Positions 45,364 through 53,565 of a stretch of 64,000 nt of DNA are shown here, piece after piece (position 1 is the first letter of the stretch; each line of letters starts with the position of its first letter). Location: the NCBI GenBank assembly GCA_947246015.1, contig CAMXQE010000012.1, positions 1 through 64,000 on the forward strand, given 5' to 3'. The position numbers and the translations under genes were made by a program. Source of the DNA: an uncultured Lachnospiraceae bacterium (lineage in GTDB: Bacteria; Bacillota; Clostridia; Lachnospirales; Lachnospiraceae). Under the pieces are notes generated by a model that was given only the letters and a program-made list of their open reading frames with translations, ran no database searches and had not been told where the DNA came from.

Positions 45364-46770
45364 CTATCTGAGTAAATCAATAATATCCCGCTTGCTCTGA
45401 TTTGCCTGGGCTAACATGGACTGGCCGGCCTGCTCCAGAATATTCACAATCGAATGCGCCACCATCCCTTTTGCCATATCCATATCCCGAATCCTTGATT
45501 CCGAGGCAGTCGTATTTTCTATCACATTATCTTCATTTGCAATGATATAGTCAAGACGGTTATGCTGCGCACCTATTAAAGCTCTCTGCCTGTTAATCGA
45601 TTCCATTGCAAGCCTGGTTTTATCAAGAGCTGCATAACAGCCTTCGACAGTCCTGACATCTATATCCAGTATCCCTAGAAGTTCTGCATTCATCCGTTCA
45701 ATTTCCAGGTCCATTTTCTCCCCATTTTCCGCTCCGTACTGTATGGGGAAAAGATTTGTAATCCGTGTCTCATTGGAACCGGTGACCTCTGCAAAATCTA
45801 CTTTTCCTGAATGCGGCCTTTTAGGGTCGGCATATACGGTCTGAATCTGGTTCAGCGCCCTATCCTCGGTGTTATAACCGGTTGCCGCCCGTATCACAAA
45901 TTCCTGGTCATTCTCTTTAATCAGATAATTTGAATGGCTTACCTGTATTCGGTTCCCCTGCGGTTTATAAGGCTTTGTTGCACTTGGTCCGGGCGGATTG
46001 TCGCATACGTAACTGAATATGGCATTCAATAGTTCACTACCTGTTGTCAGTCCATGAATATCAATCCTGTATTCATGGGTCGTAGTCCCAAACCGGTTCG
46101 AAACACTGCTCTGTGTGCCATCACCGTTAATAAACGTAAATTTAAAAGTCTCGGTACAATTTTCGCTGCACCCGAAAGAAAAAGACTTGTCGTACAGCTT
46201 TTTCACACTGGCTGCATTAATTGCGCTGAAATCCATGGTAGATGCCGGATAAAAAAGTCCTGAACTCTCATATACTTCAGACATGTATCCCAGCGGAGCC
46301 GAAGGCGATTTAATCAAATCCATACTAATTATTTCTTCTTTTGTAGCGCCTGCCAGATTAAAAATATGTATGCCATTAAAGGTGGTAGTCTCTCCGATTC
46401 TGGAAACTTCCAAAATGAGGTGGGATATCTCGTCCTGAATTGCCGCTCTTTCAAACGCTGACATCGTCCCGTTCGCTGCCTGTATGCTCAGTTCCGTAAT
46501 GCGGTTCATCATTTCATGCACTTCTGCCAGCGCACCATCCGCTACTTGACAGGCGGAAACACCGTCTTTCGTATTATCTACCCCACGGGAGAGCCCCCGT
46601 ATCTGCTTTCGCATCTTTTCTGAAATGGACAATCCTGCTGCATCGTCCGAAGCCCTGTTGATACGGTATCCCGAAGATAATTTTTCAGTTGTTCCAGCCT
46701 TACGTCCGGTAGTTATATTTAACTGCCGGTTTGCATTCATCGCATATAAATTGTGTGCAATCGAGCTCAT
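45364..46770 (-). CDS. hag: Flagellin
   Basis: 468 residues; start ATG 46770 with GGGGGA upstream. Conserved N-terminal D0/D1 region (NANRQLNITTGRKAGTTEKL, SGYRINRASDDAAGLSISEK) and C-terminal D1/D0 region (ENTTASESRIRDMDMAKG, ending SKRDIIDLLR). The central surface domain is long and unlike standard flagellins. At least five cysteines are present, including a CSENC pair, which is unusual for flagellin. It is exported by the flagellar type III system and is probably glycosylated by the convergent genes at 42.5-45.3 kb. An extended -10 at 46808-46816 precedes it; no sigma-28 element was seen. Confidence 0.95.
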   Translation of the reverse strand: MSSIAHNLYAMNANRQLNITTGRKAGTTEKLSSGYRINRASDDAAGLSISEKMRKQIRGLSRGVDNTKDGVSACQVADGALAEVHEMMNRITELSIQAANGTMSAFERAAIQDEISHLILEVSRIGETTTFNGIHIFNLAGATKEEIISMDLIKSPSAPLGYMSEVYESSGLFYPASTMDFSAINAASVKKLYDKSFSFGCSENCTETFKFTFINGDGTQSSVSNRFGTTTHEYRIDIHGLTTGSELLNAIFSYVCDNPPGPSATKPYKPQGNRIQVSHSNYLIKENDQEFVIRAATGYNTEDRALNQIQTVYADPKRPHSGKVDFAEVTGSNETRITNLFPIQYGAENGEKMDLEIERMNAELLGILDIDVRTVEGCYAALDKTRLAMESINRQRALIGAQHNRLDYIIANEDNVIENTTASESRIRDMDMAKGMVAHSIVNILEQAGQSMLAQANQSKRDIIDLLR

Positions 46771-46807
46771 TAAAATTCCCCCAAACATTAATAAATTCAA
46801 CTATTAT

Positions 46808-46816
46808 ATTATATCA
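46808..46816 (-). promoter_or_regulatory. Extended -10 element of the flagellin gene
   Basis: Minus-strand TGATATAAT, about 38 bases upstream of the ATG, without a convincing -35 and without a sigma-28-like GCCGATAA. Confidence 0.45.
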
Positions 46817-47063
46817 CTATAAACAAACAATACAGGCGATGGCATAATCCGCTTCCTGCCATGGCCTGTACTGCTATGTTATAAATAACTGATTCTCCAT
46901 ATTCTTTTCCCCCTTTTACTACCATTACTTTCTCGCATATCATATAGATTCGCTTGTATTTTAACATGAATGTATGAATGTTTCAAGATTTATTTTCAAA
47001 ATCGCATGAAATCTGTAACCGTTCAGCTTTCCATGTCATTTCGTCTAGCGTCACGACGCCCAT

Positions 47064-48403
47064 TCATCCAATCAGCACTTTCTTCCCATCAAAGGCAAAG
47101 GCATACCGCCGTATTTTATCTGCGGAAATTCCTTTTGCTTCCAATGATGCAGCATACTGTTTTTCCTCTATCTGTGCAAGGGCCGCTTTCACTGTATCCT
47201 CAAGGGTTTTATCCCTTTTGGGATGATACACCTTAAACTCTATCACAAAAGCATCCATGCCGGGTTTCCTTGGTTCCAGCATCACATCATACCTGCCAAA
47301 GCCGCTCTCCCGATTGGATGTAATCACATACCGGTTCGCCAGTTCCACCATCAGCCCGAGTACAAATCCATGATAAAAACGTTCCGGTTCCGTCCGGGAG
47401 GGGTGCCTTCCCGTATCAAAAGAACTGAACGTTGCGTCGGCTACGCGGTTCATATATTCATTCATGGCATCCACGTCCCCCAAAAGCAGCGCTTTCACAA
47501 AATCATTATAATCTGACGCATTGCCTGTAAACCATCCCCGAATATGTCCTTCCATTTTCCAAAGATAAATCCATTATACCAGTATTTGACATCCGACTTA
47601 CGCTCATCCAACCCATATTCATCCAGCGCAGTAAACACCTCATCTTCCGTAAAACCAAATGCAGCTTCATATTCATCGGATGTTGTCGTTACCGCTTTCA
47701 GGTTGTTCAGGTCTGAAAAAACAGACTCTTTACTAACCCTCGTAATTCCTGTCATAATTGCCCGTTCCAGCCATGGATTCGTCTTAAAAGCCGCATTGAA
47801 CATGCTTCTGGTAAATGCCACCAGTTCCTCCCAGTATCCTGCCACATAAGCTTCCTGCATCGGCGTGTCGTATTCATCCAGCAGGATAATCACCTTTTTC
47901 CCATAATAACGGTACAGATAATCCGACAGCTGATACAATGCCAGTGTCGCATCCCCGTCATTCATATCCACAGAAACCCGGTCAAAGAACTCGCGGTCAC
48001 GCGCAGACATACCCTCACTGTCCCGCAGGAACCCGTAACGGTTGTATAGATTGACCAGCAGCTGGCAGATTTTATACCGTGCAGCCGGATAGTCTTTCTC
48101 CTTTATATTGGCAAATGAAAGGCTGATGACCGGATAGGTTCCCTGGAGAGCGCGGTATTTCTCCTCCTGCCAAATAGAAAGACCCTCAAACAGACTGCCG
48201 CGCCCTGCATAATCAATGGAAAAAAACTGCTCCGCCATACTCATGTTAAGCGTCTTACCGAACCGCCTCGGCCGGGTAATCAGCGTCACCTCGTCTCCGC
48301 TCTCCCACCACTCCTTTATGAAACCGGTCTTGTCAATATAAAAATAATCATTCTCCCTGATTTTTCCATAATCCTGTATCCCTATCCCTACTGTCCTTGC
48401 CAT
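47064..48403 (-). pseudogene. Broken AAA-ATPase-like / PD-(D/E)xK nuclease-superfamily gene
   Basis: The 5' part (48403 to about 47560) encodes the AAA-ATPase-like domain common in gut Firmicutes and Bacteroidetes: YGKIRENDYFYIDKT, TRPRRFGKTLNMSM (P-loop) and IILLDEYDTPM (Walker B). The 3' part, in another frame (about 47555-47064), encodes the C-terminal nuclease-like domain with RYDVMLEP and FVIEFKVY. At the junction, after YNGFIFGKWKDI, the usual linker of about 100 or more residues is missing and the frame changes. A deletion plus frameshift has therefore inactivated it. The native role of the family is unclear. Confidence 0.85.
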
Positions 48404-48724
48404 CGTATCTCCTTCAAATACATAGATGAAATCTTTTTCACATTCTTACTTTGCTTTTCCCAAATCCGGTCTGTGATTCCATCCTGTTCGCTGTCATCCA
48501 AAAAATTTTCACTAACATCAATCCTATCTACAATCCCGAAAGCACAAAATTCCCATTTATCTTTCTATCTTGCTATCGGTATATAATCATTATAAAAAGT
48601 CACAGACCGGCATATACTACTCTTTTTATTATTCTTCATTACATTCTCCTCTGAAAGTCTATTTATAACACAAACACAACAAAGCCCATACGAACTTCGC
48701 ATGGGTCTTTATTACACATCCTGT
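48404..48724. other. A+T-rich intergenic region
   Basis: No gene seen. It contains a hairpin at 48681-48710 (stem GCCCATACGAA/TTCGCATGGGT) that would act as a minus-strand terminator, followed by TTTGTTGTGTTT. Confidence 0.55.
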
Positions 48725-48922
48725 TTATTTACGCATAAGCATTTTTCGTATGCTTGGCATTTTCCTATCTTTTCCTATACCAAATGTATTTAATGTTAAG
48801 TTTTGAACATCTAAGTAAGATGTCTTTATAACTTCCGAGTGTCTTGGTACAATCATTCGACTCCACCCATTCCCCCTCTCATAAGCAAGATGTCTCATTA
48901 GCGATATATTTTGATCTTCCAT
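48725..48922 (-). CDS. Possible small protein or gene fragment (65 aa)
   Basis: An open frame ending in a basic tail (SIRKMLMRK) with a terminator just downstream. The ribosome binding site (AAAGGGGAC) is too far from the ATG to be convincing. The sequence LMRHLAYERGNGWSRMIV is not recognised. It may be a remnant of a longer gene. Confidence 0.35.
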   Translation of the reverse strand: MEDQNISLMRHLAYERGNGWSRMIVPRHSEVIKTSYLDVQNLTLNTFGIGKDRKMPSIRKMLMRK

Positions 48923-49292
48923 TTTTACTATAAAGTCCCCTTTCCTAAATTTACAGCTTATGTCCTAAGCATTTACTTTTTAAAATCAAATTTAATTATA
49001 AACTGCATTCAATATCACCATAATGTCATTAGGCACACTTTTACTATGATTCTTTTACTACTGCGGAATTTTTGTAGAAAAGTTAGTGAAATCACTTTCT
49101 CTTTCCATATCCATTCGATATACAAAACAGGCACAGTTATCTACTGTACCTGCTTACCATATAAAATTCCCATTTTACATAAGCGGTATTATCTTACAAC
49201 ATATATACTACCAAATTTCTATCATTTTGTAAATAAAGTTATTGAGAATCCATATAAATAATGAATGTACCATTTCATTTTTACTATACGTA
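48923..49292. other. A+T-rich intergenic region with terminator of the sulfation cluster
   Basis: A hairpin at 49128-49152 (CAGGCACAGT/ACTGTACCTG) is followed by TTTTGTATAT on the minus strand, so it likely ends the transcript that comes from the pyruvate-kinase-like gene. Nothing else is recognisable. Confidence 0.6.
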
Positions 49293-50252
49293 TTAAATAA
49301 TCGTTTCTTTTTTAACGCTGCTAAACATATCATTCAGAACAGCTACCGTTTCTTTCACATACTTCCCTACAGCAGTCTCCTCCGACATCTGCACGCCGTA
49401 TACACCGGACTTATAGATTTCGTACAAAGCTTCTATTTCACCAATCGTAGGAATCGGCTTTGACTCCATATTTTTAAGCACCTGCGTTGCCAAAAATACC
49501 CGCACATCATAATACTGCGCCTTCTCAATAATATATTTCTGATAACGCGGAATATTGATAATACCGATATCCGTAGACAAATCGCCTCTGTCTACCAAAA
49601 TATACTCAACCAAAGGCAGAATATTATTAATATCATTTACCGCATCCAAGGTCTCTATCTTGGAAATTACTTTAATGTTCTCAGCCAAAAGTGACTTCGC
49701 TTCCTTAACATTCTCCGCAGACCTTACAAACGAAAGTCCCACATATTCTAAATGATATTTATTTGCCACCTGAATCAACTGTTTATCCTTTTCAAAGAGA
49801 AACGGAATATCTTTGTGCATACCTCTTATGTGTACGCCCTTTCCATTTATCAATACACCATCTGACTTAGATAAAAATGTGATTTTCTCATTGTCCACAT
49901 CCAACACTTCAAATTCAAACACACTGTCATTGGCCCACGCAATCATGCCTGGTTTCAGATGACGGTAAAAATCCGGATAATTGAAACATTCATTCGGAAT
50001 AGAAAACTTCTCACCTTTTACCAATTCTATTCCATTATTAGGTACATCCTTCGTCCGCACCTTATTTCCGGGCAAGTCCATCAAAATTGCTGCATCCGGC
50101 ACCTGCGAACGTATTTCTTCGATATACTCCTCAATATCAGCGATAAAGCCATGTGCTCCGTTAATACGGTATATATTTTTATTACTATGAATTTCTGTGA
50201 TTGGCACTTCATGCAAAAGCGCAGGACCCACCGTTAAAATAAATTTTTTCAT
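49293..50252 (-). CDS. Pyruvate kinase-like protein without the C-terminal domain
   Basis: 319 residues, against about 470-590 for metabolic pyruvate kinase. It keeps the barrel and active-site blocks: RINGAHG (RxNxxHG), DLPGNKVRTKD, the catalytic Lys in VISKIETLDAV, DRGDLSTDIG (metal site), ATQVLKNME and QMSEETAVGKY. A short B-domain-like part is present, but the allosteric C-terminal domain is absent. Its ATG overlaps the antiporter stop (TAATG). Its place in a PAPS-forming cluster suggests a role in sulfate activation or phosphate/ATP balance rather than glycolysis. That is inference. Confidence 0.85.
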   Translation of the reverse strand: MKKFILTVGPALLHEVPITEIHSNKNIYRINGAHGFIADIEEYIEEIRSQVPDAAILMDLPGNKVRTKDVPNNGIELVKGEKFSIPNECFNYPDFYRHLKPGMIAWANDSVFEFEVLDVDNEKITFLSKSDGVLINGKGVHIRGMHKDIPFLFEKDKQLIQVANKYHLEYVGLSFVRSAENVKEAKSLLAENIKVISKIETLDAVNDINNILPLVEYILVDRGDLSTDIGIINIPRYQKYIIEKAQYYDVRVFLATQVLKNMESKPIPTIGEIEALYEIYKSGVYGVQMSEETAVGKYVKETVAVLNDMFSSVKKETII

Positions 50253-51526
50253 TACACATTCTCTCCTTCTATCAAATTATCAAATATTGTTTCATCTTTT
50301 TTCTGCTGTCCCCTGAGCCAATAACCGGCAATCAATGAAGACAGCATCGTCGTTAAAATCAGTACGGTAAAAAATTCAACATTAATAATATCATAATTAT
50401 AGGCCACTGTTGCAAGCACAATGCCCGGACCACCCCTCGCGTTCATGGTAATTCCAAAATTCCACACCACTTTTTTCCGTAACTTTGTTGCTGCCAGCAA
50501 TAGGAGCACCGTTCCAATCCACTCCAAAACAAAAGCAAGGGCAAAGAAAACAACAAACCGCAGAAGTGAAAAATTATGTAGCAGATTCAGTTGAATACCA
50601 ACCAATGCAAAGTATACCGGAACAAAAAAGGCAAAGGAAAAATCAGTAATACACTTTACTTTTTCTTCCGCATTTTTATCTTTATTCGTTATGCTCCGAA
50701 TGATGTACCCTGTCAAGAATGCCGAATACATAATATTGATTTTTAGATAGCTAAGCGCTGCCACAATCACAAAAAGGCTGATAAAGCATAACTGCATAAA
50801 CGAAGAATTACCAATCCGGATATCCACATTCTCCAGTTTCCTGCCAATAAAGTGAACAAGCAAAAACAGGGCAAGCGTCAGGAAAATCACGATACACATA
50901 TTTCCGATATTCAATTCTTCTGACAAAGCAATATCTATCGCTGTATTTAATAAAATCCATAAGCATAAATCCTGTAACGTAGATGCCGTTAAAACCACAT
51001 TTGCAAACCGCGTATTAATAATGCCCATATCAAAGAAGATTTTAGATATGACCGGAATGGATGTAATAGCGATTCCAATAATAAACACGAGCAAAAACGC
51101 GGCATGGCTGTCTGCCGTTCCAATAAAGTACGGTTCAAAGCTTTTGACAAACGCCAGTCCTGCTACCATGGGAATAATAGTCGATCCAATAAATAGGGAG
51201 AAAAATATCCTGAAATTCTTTTTCTGCAAATCTATTTTTGTATTATAGCCGGATGAAAACATAAGAAAAGAAAGCCCTAACTGATAAAAGATATTTAATA
51301 CTTTCCCTTCTTCATTATAACTGTTAAATATATTTCCCATCAACTCCGGTACAACTGCTCCCAAAAACGTTCCACCGAAAAGCATTCCACCGATTATCTC
51401 ACCTACTACCTTCGGCGCCTGTATTTTCTCAAATAGTCTCCCGATAAGGAATGCACCTGCCAATAAACATGCCAGTGCGGACAATGTCATCATGATTTCA
51501 TTGTCCGCAAGTGTAGCTAACTTCAT
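50252..51526 (-). CDS. CPA2-type cation:proton antiporter family protein
   Basis: 424 residues; start ATG 51526 with AGAGG eight bases upstream. About 12 hydrophobic segments and the Kef/NapA-like signatures IQAPKVVGEIIGGMLFGG, LGLSFLMFSSGYNTKID and TSIPVISKIFFDMG. There is no C-terminal TrkA-N domain, unlike KefB/KefC. Family members exchange Na+ or K+ for protons. In this operon it could balance charge for, or directly mediate, anion uptake, since no classical sulfate transporter is visible. It is coupled to the pyruvate-kinase-like gene. Confidence 0.85.
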   Translation of the reverse strand: MKLATLADNEIMMTLSALACLLAGAFLIGRLFEKIQAPKVVGEIIGGMLFGGTFLGAVVPELMGNIFNSYNEEGKVLNIFYQLGLSFLMFSSGYNTKIDLQKKNFRIFFSLFIGSTIIPMVAGLAFVKSFEPYFIGTADSHAAFLLVFIIGIAITSIPVISKIFFDMGIINTRFANVVLTASTLQDLCLWILLNTAIDIALSEELNIGNMCIVIFLTLALFLLVHFIGRKLENVDIRIGNSSFMQLCFISLFVIVAALSYLKINIMYSAFLTGYIIRSITNKDKNAEEKVKCITDFSFAFFVPVYFALVGIQLNLLHNFSLLRFVVFFALAFVLEWIGTVLLLLAATKLRKKVVWNFGITMNARGGPGIVLATVAYNYDIINVEFFTVLILTTMLSSLIAGYWLRGQQKKDETIFDNLIEGENV

Positions 51527-51559
51527 ATCCAACACCTCTTTCTTGTTTTAAAAAAATTT

Positions 51560-51664
51560 CCAAGAAAAGTATCGGACTTTCTGCAACCAAAAGCAAGGAA
51601 ATTCCTAAATGTTTGGTCGCCATCCAAGAAAATGGATAAAATAAATTTTTAGCTGTTTTCTTGG
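51560..51664. promoter_or_regulatory. Three CCAAGAAAA sites, candidate operator
   Basis: CCAAGAAAA occurs at 51560-51568 and 51624-51632 in one orientation and at 51656-51664 in the other, within the 150-base gap between the HTH gene and the antiporter gene. The outer copies form an inverted repeat. The spacing and position suggest regulation by the adjacent HTH protein. Confidence 0.4.
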
Positions 51665-51674
51665 AAAAAGCGAA

Positions 51675-51932
51675 TTACACTCTTCCCTGTATAATCTTAT
51701 ATACCCGCGAAATGCTTAAATCGTATTTTCTCGCCAAATCACCCACTTCGTATTTTCCGCTGTAGAAATCCTCTTTTAAACTTATATTCCTTTGTTCTTT
51801 ATCCATCCACTCTGCATTAGAAGGCAATGCCGGAAAATACACAGTCGTACCTGCCATCTGCTCCAAAACCTGCTTATATGCTTCCTCCCCAATAATATTC
51901 TTTAATTTTTTTAAAGCTTCTTTTGAATTCAT
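51675..51932 (-). CDS. Small HTH regulator, Mor-like/CD3324-like
   Basis: 85 residues. The C-terminus is a helix-turn-helix of the Mor/sigma-70 region 4 type (YEVGDLARKYDLSISRVYKII). The N-terminal half (LKKLKNIIGEEAYKQVLEQM) is probably a dimerisation region. Similar small Clostridia proteins often control adjacent transport genes. It lies between sat and the antiporter gene, next to three CCAAGAAAA repeats that could be its operator. Confidence 0.72.
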   Translation of the reverse strand: MNSKEALKKLKNIIGEEAYKQVLEQMAGTTVYFPALPSNAEWMDKEQRNISLKEDFYSGKYEVGDLARKYDLSISRVYKIIQGRV

Positions 51933-51968
51933 GCCAACTAACCATATTCTTTCATCACTTACATGCCT

Positions 51969-53024
51969 TTATTCGATAAAAATCTGTCCGCAATTAAGAA
52001 TCGCATCAAAAATTTCCCTGCGGAGCATGATTTCATCGGGAATCGCACCTTCATTGATATACTTTCTGATAATCGTGCCGCTTATTTCGACACGTTCAGT
52101 TTCGTAATGACTGCAGTTTTTCTCACTGACTACCATTCCGCATTTTTTACAAAAATACGGCTCATGTAAAAGAAGCAGTTCGATTCCTAAATCATATTTT
52201 CCGTAAAGCTCTCCTGCAAGCGCATGTGCATCATAAGCTCCGTAAAACCCGCCTACACCGGCATGATCCCTTCCGATGATAAAGTGCGTACATCCAAGAT
52301 TTCTCCTTATGATTGCATGGAACACCGCTTCTCTTGGTCCCGCATAACGCATCTGGGTCTTTAATCCCTCCATATATACTCTATTTCCCGGGTAAAATTC
52401 CTCTACCATTTTTTCATATGCCGCCACTACCGCTTCCTGTGTAAAATCTCCTTTTTTCTTCCATCCTATAATGGGGTTAATGAATAACCCGTCGCACACT
52501 TCCAATCCAATACGTTGTAAATGCTCATGCGCTTTATGAATCGGATTTCTTGTTTGGAAACCGACAATTGTTTTCCAGCCTTTATCCGCAAAAATTTTCT
52601 TTGTATTCTCCGGTCTTAATGCATCTTCTAAAAGCGTTTTGTCACGCAGCATTGTCTTTCCTCCCACTCTGAGCGGGGAACGAGCCTTTTCTTTCTTCAC
52701 TCCCGGATGCTTCTCATCCAGCGTACGGAATACCTTCTCAATGTCGGCATCCGTCATGCGGTATGTATCTTCCACTTCCAAATCAGCTACATGTTTCCCA
52801 TGAAAAGATAAATGCAGTGTTTGTCCGTTATTCAAAACTGTATCCTCCGGTATATCTAATGTAACCGGAATCGTAAACACCTGACCATCGGAAAGCAAAT
52901 ATGTATCCACAACACTTCTGAAATCAGCCTCGTTCATGAAACCTTTCAGCGGGTACAAAAGCCCGGTCTCTATATTGATGATATCCTGTAATGTTTCCTC
53001 GTCTATTTCTATGAAATCAGTCAT
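51969..53024 (-). CDS. sat: Sulfate adenylyltransferase (ATP sulfurylase)
   Basis: 351 residues of the homomeric Sat type. It makes adenosine 5'-phosphosulfate from ATP and sulfate. Start ATG 53024 (or the adjacent ATG 53027), with GGGGAGG upstream, overlapping the end of cysC by 8 bases. Key motifs: FQTRNPIHKAHEHLQ (QxRNPxHxxHE) and GRDHAGVGGFYGAYDA. A zinc-type Cys pair (FCKKCG) is also present. Coupling to APS kinase and the absence of APS reductase in the window point to PAPS made for sulfation rather than for sulfate reduction. Confidence 0.95.
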   Translation of the reverse strand: MTDFIEIDEETLQDIINIETGLLYPLKGFMNEADFRSVVDTYLLSDGQVFTIPVTLDIPEDTVLNNGQTLHLSFHGKHVADLEVEDTYRMTDADIEKVFRTLDEKHPGVKKEKARSPLRVGGKTMLRDKTLLEDALRPENTKKIFADKGWKTIVGFQTRNPIHKAHEHLQRIGLEVCDGLFINPIIGWKKKGDFTQEAVVAAYEKMVEEFYPGNRVYMEGLKTQMRYAGPREAVFHAIIRRNLGCTHFIIGRDHAGVGGFYGAYDAHALAGELYGKYDLGIELLLLHEPYFCKKCGMVVSEKNCSHYETERVEISGTIIRKYINEGAIPDEIMLRREIFDAILNCGQIFIE

Positions 53025-53535
53025 CATAATCCTCCCCATATTTTCCGGCTATATATCTTTTTATCATCTCAAAAGACTCTTCTTCCGTCATCTCATCCAC
53101 CTTTATGCAGAGGTCACAGTTTACCGGCTCATCAAAACGCTGTCCCAAACCAACGATATCCGTTTTCCCCATATTCTCTTTGTAGACACCCTTCACATCA
53201 TTTTTCATGCTGACCTGAATATCTTTATCCAAATATATCTCGTTGTAACCTGCAATCTTTCGGCGTGCCAAATCACGCAGATGCTGAAATGGGGAAATGT
53301 TGCAGATAATACCGATGATGTCATTCCTGTCTAAAAGATAAGCTCCCAATATAATGCGCTTGATATTCGCTTCTCTGTCTGCATCTGTATAACCTAAGTC
53401 GTTTTCGAATAGGTTGCGGACTTCATCTCCATCTAACAAATATGTTTTTAAACCCTTTTCCTTATAATATTTCTCAAGTTTCCTGCCAAGCGTGGTTTTG
53501 CCCGCGCCTGAAATACCAATTAACCATATAATCAT
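53017..53535 (-). CDS. cysC: Adenylyl-sulfate kinase (APS kinase)
   Basis: 172 residues. It phosphorylates APS to 3'-phosphoadenosine 5'-phosphosulfate, the donor used by sulfotransferases. The P-loop is GISGAGKTTLGRKL. DGDEVR, DREANIKRI and ISPF (APS-binding region) follow, and EIYLDKDIQV is also conserved. It is translationally coupled to sat and lies 30 bases downstream of a sulfotransferase-like gene, so donor synthesis and use are on the same strand and probably the same transcript. Confidence 0.94.
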   Translation of the reverse strand: MIIWLIGISGAGKTTLGRKLEKYYKEKGLKTYLLDGDEVRNLFENDLGYTDADREANIKRIILGAYLLDRNDIIGIICNISPFQHLRDLARRKIAGYNEIYLDKDIQVSMKNDVKGVYKENMGKTDIVGLGQRFDEPVNCDLCIKVDEMTEEESFEMIKRYIAGKYGEDYDD

Positions 53536-53565
53536 TATTTTATCTCCGCTCTTTTCTTATATCCA

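Noticed and set aside
46770-46840. Sigma-28 promoter for flagellin
   Set aside because: No TAAA plus GCCGATAA-like pair was found at a fitting distance; only an extended -10 of the housekeeping type.
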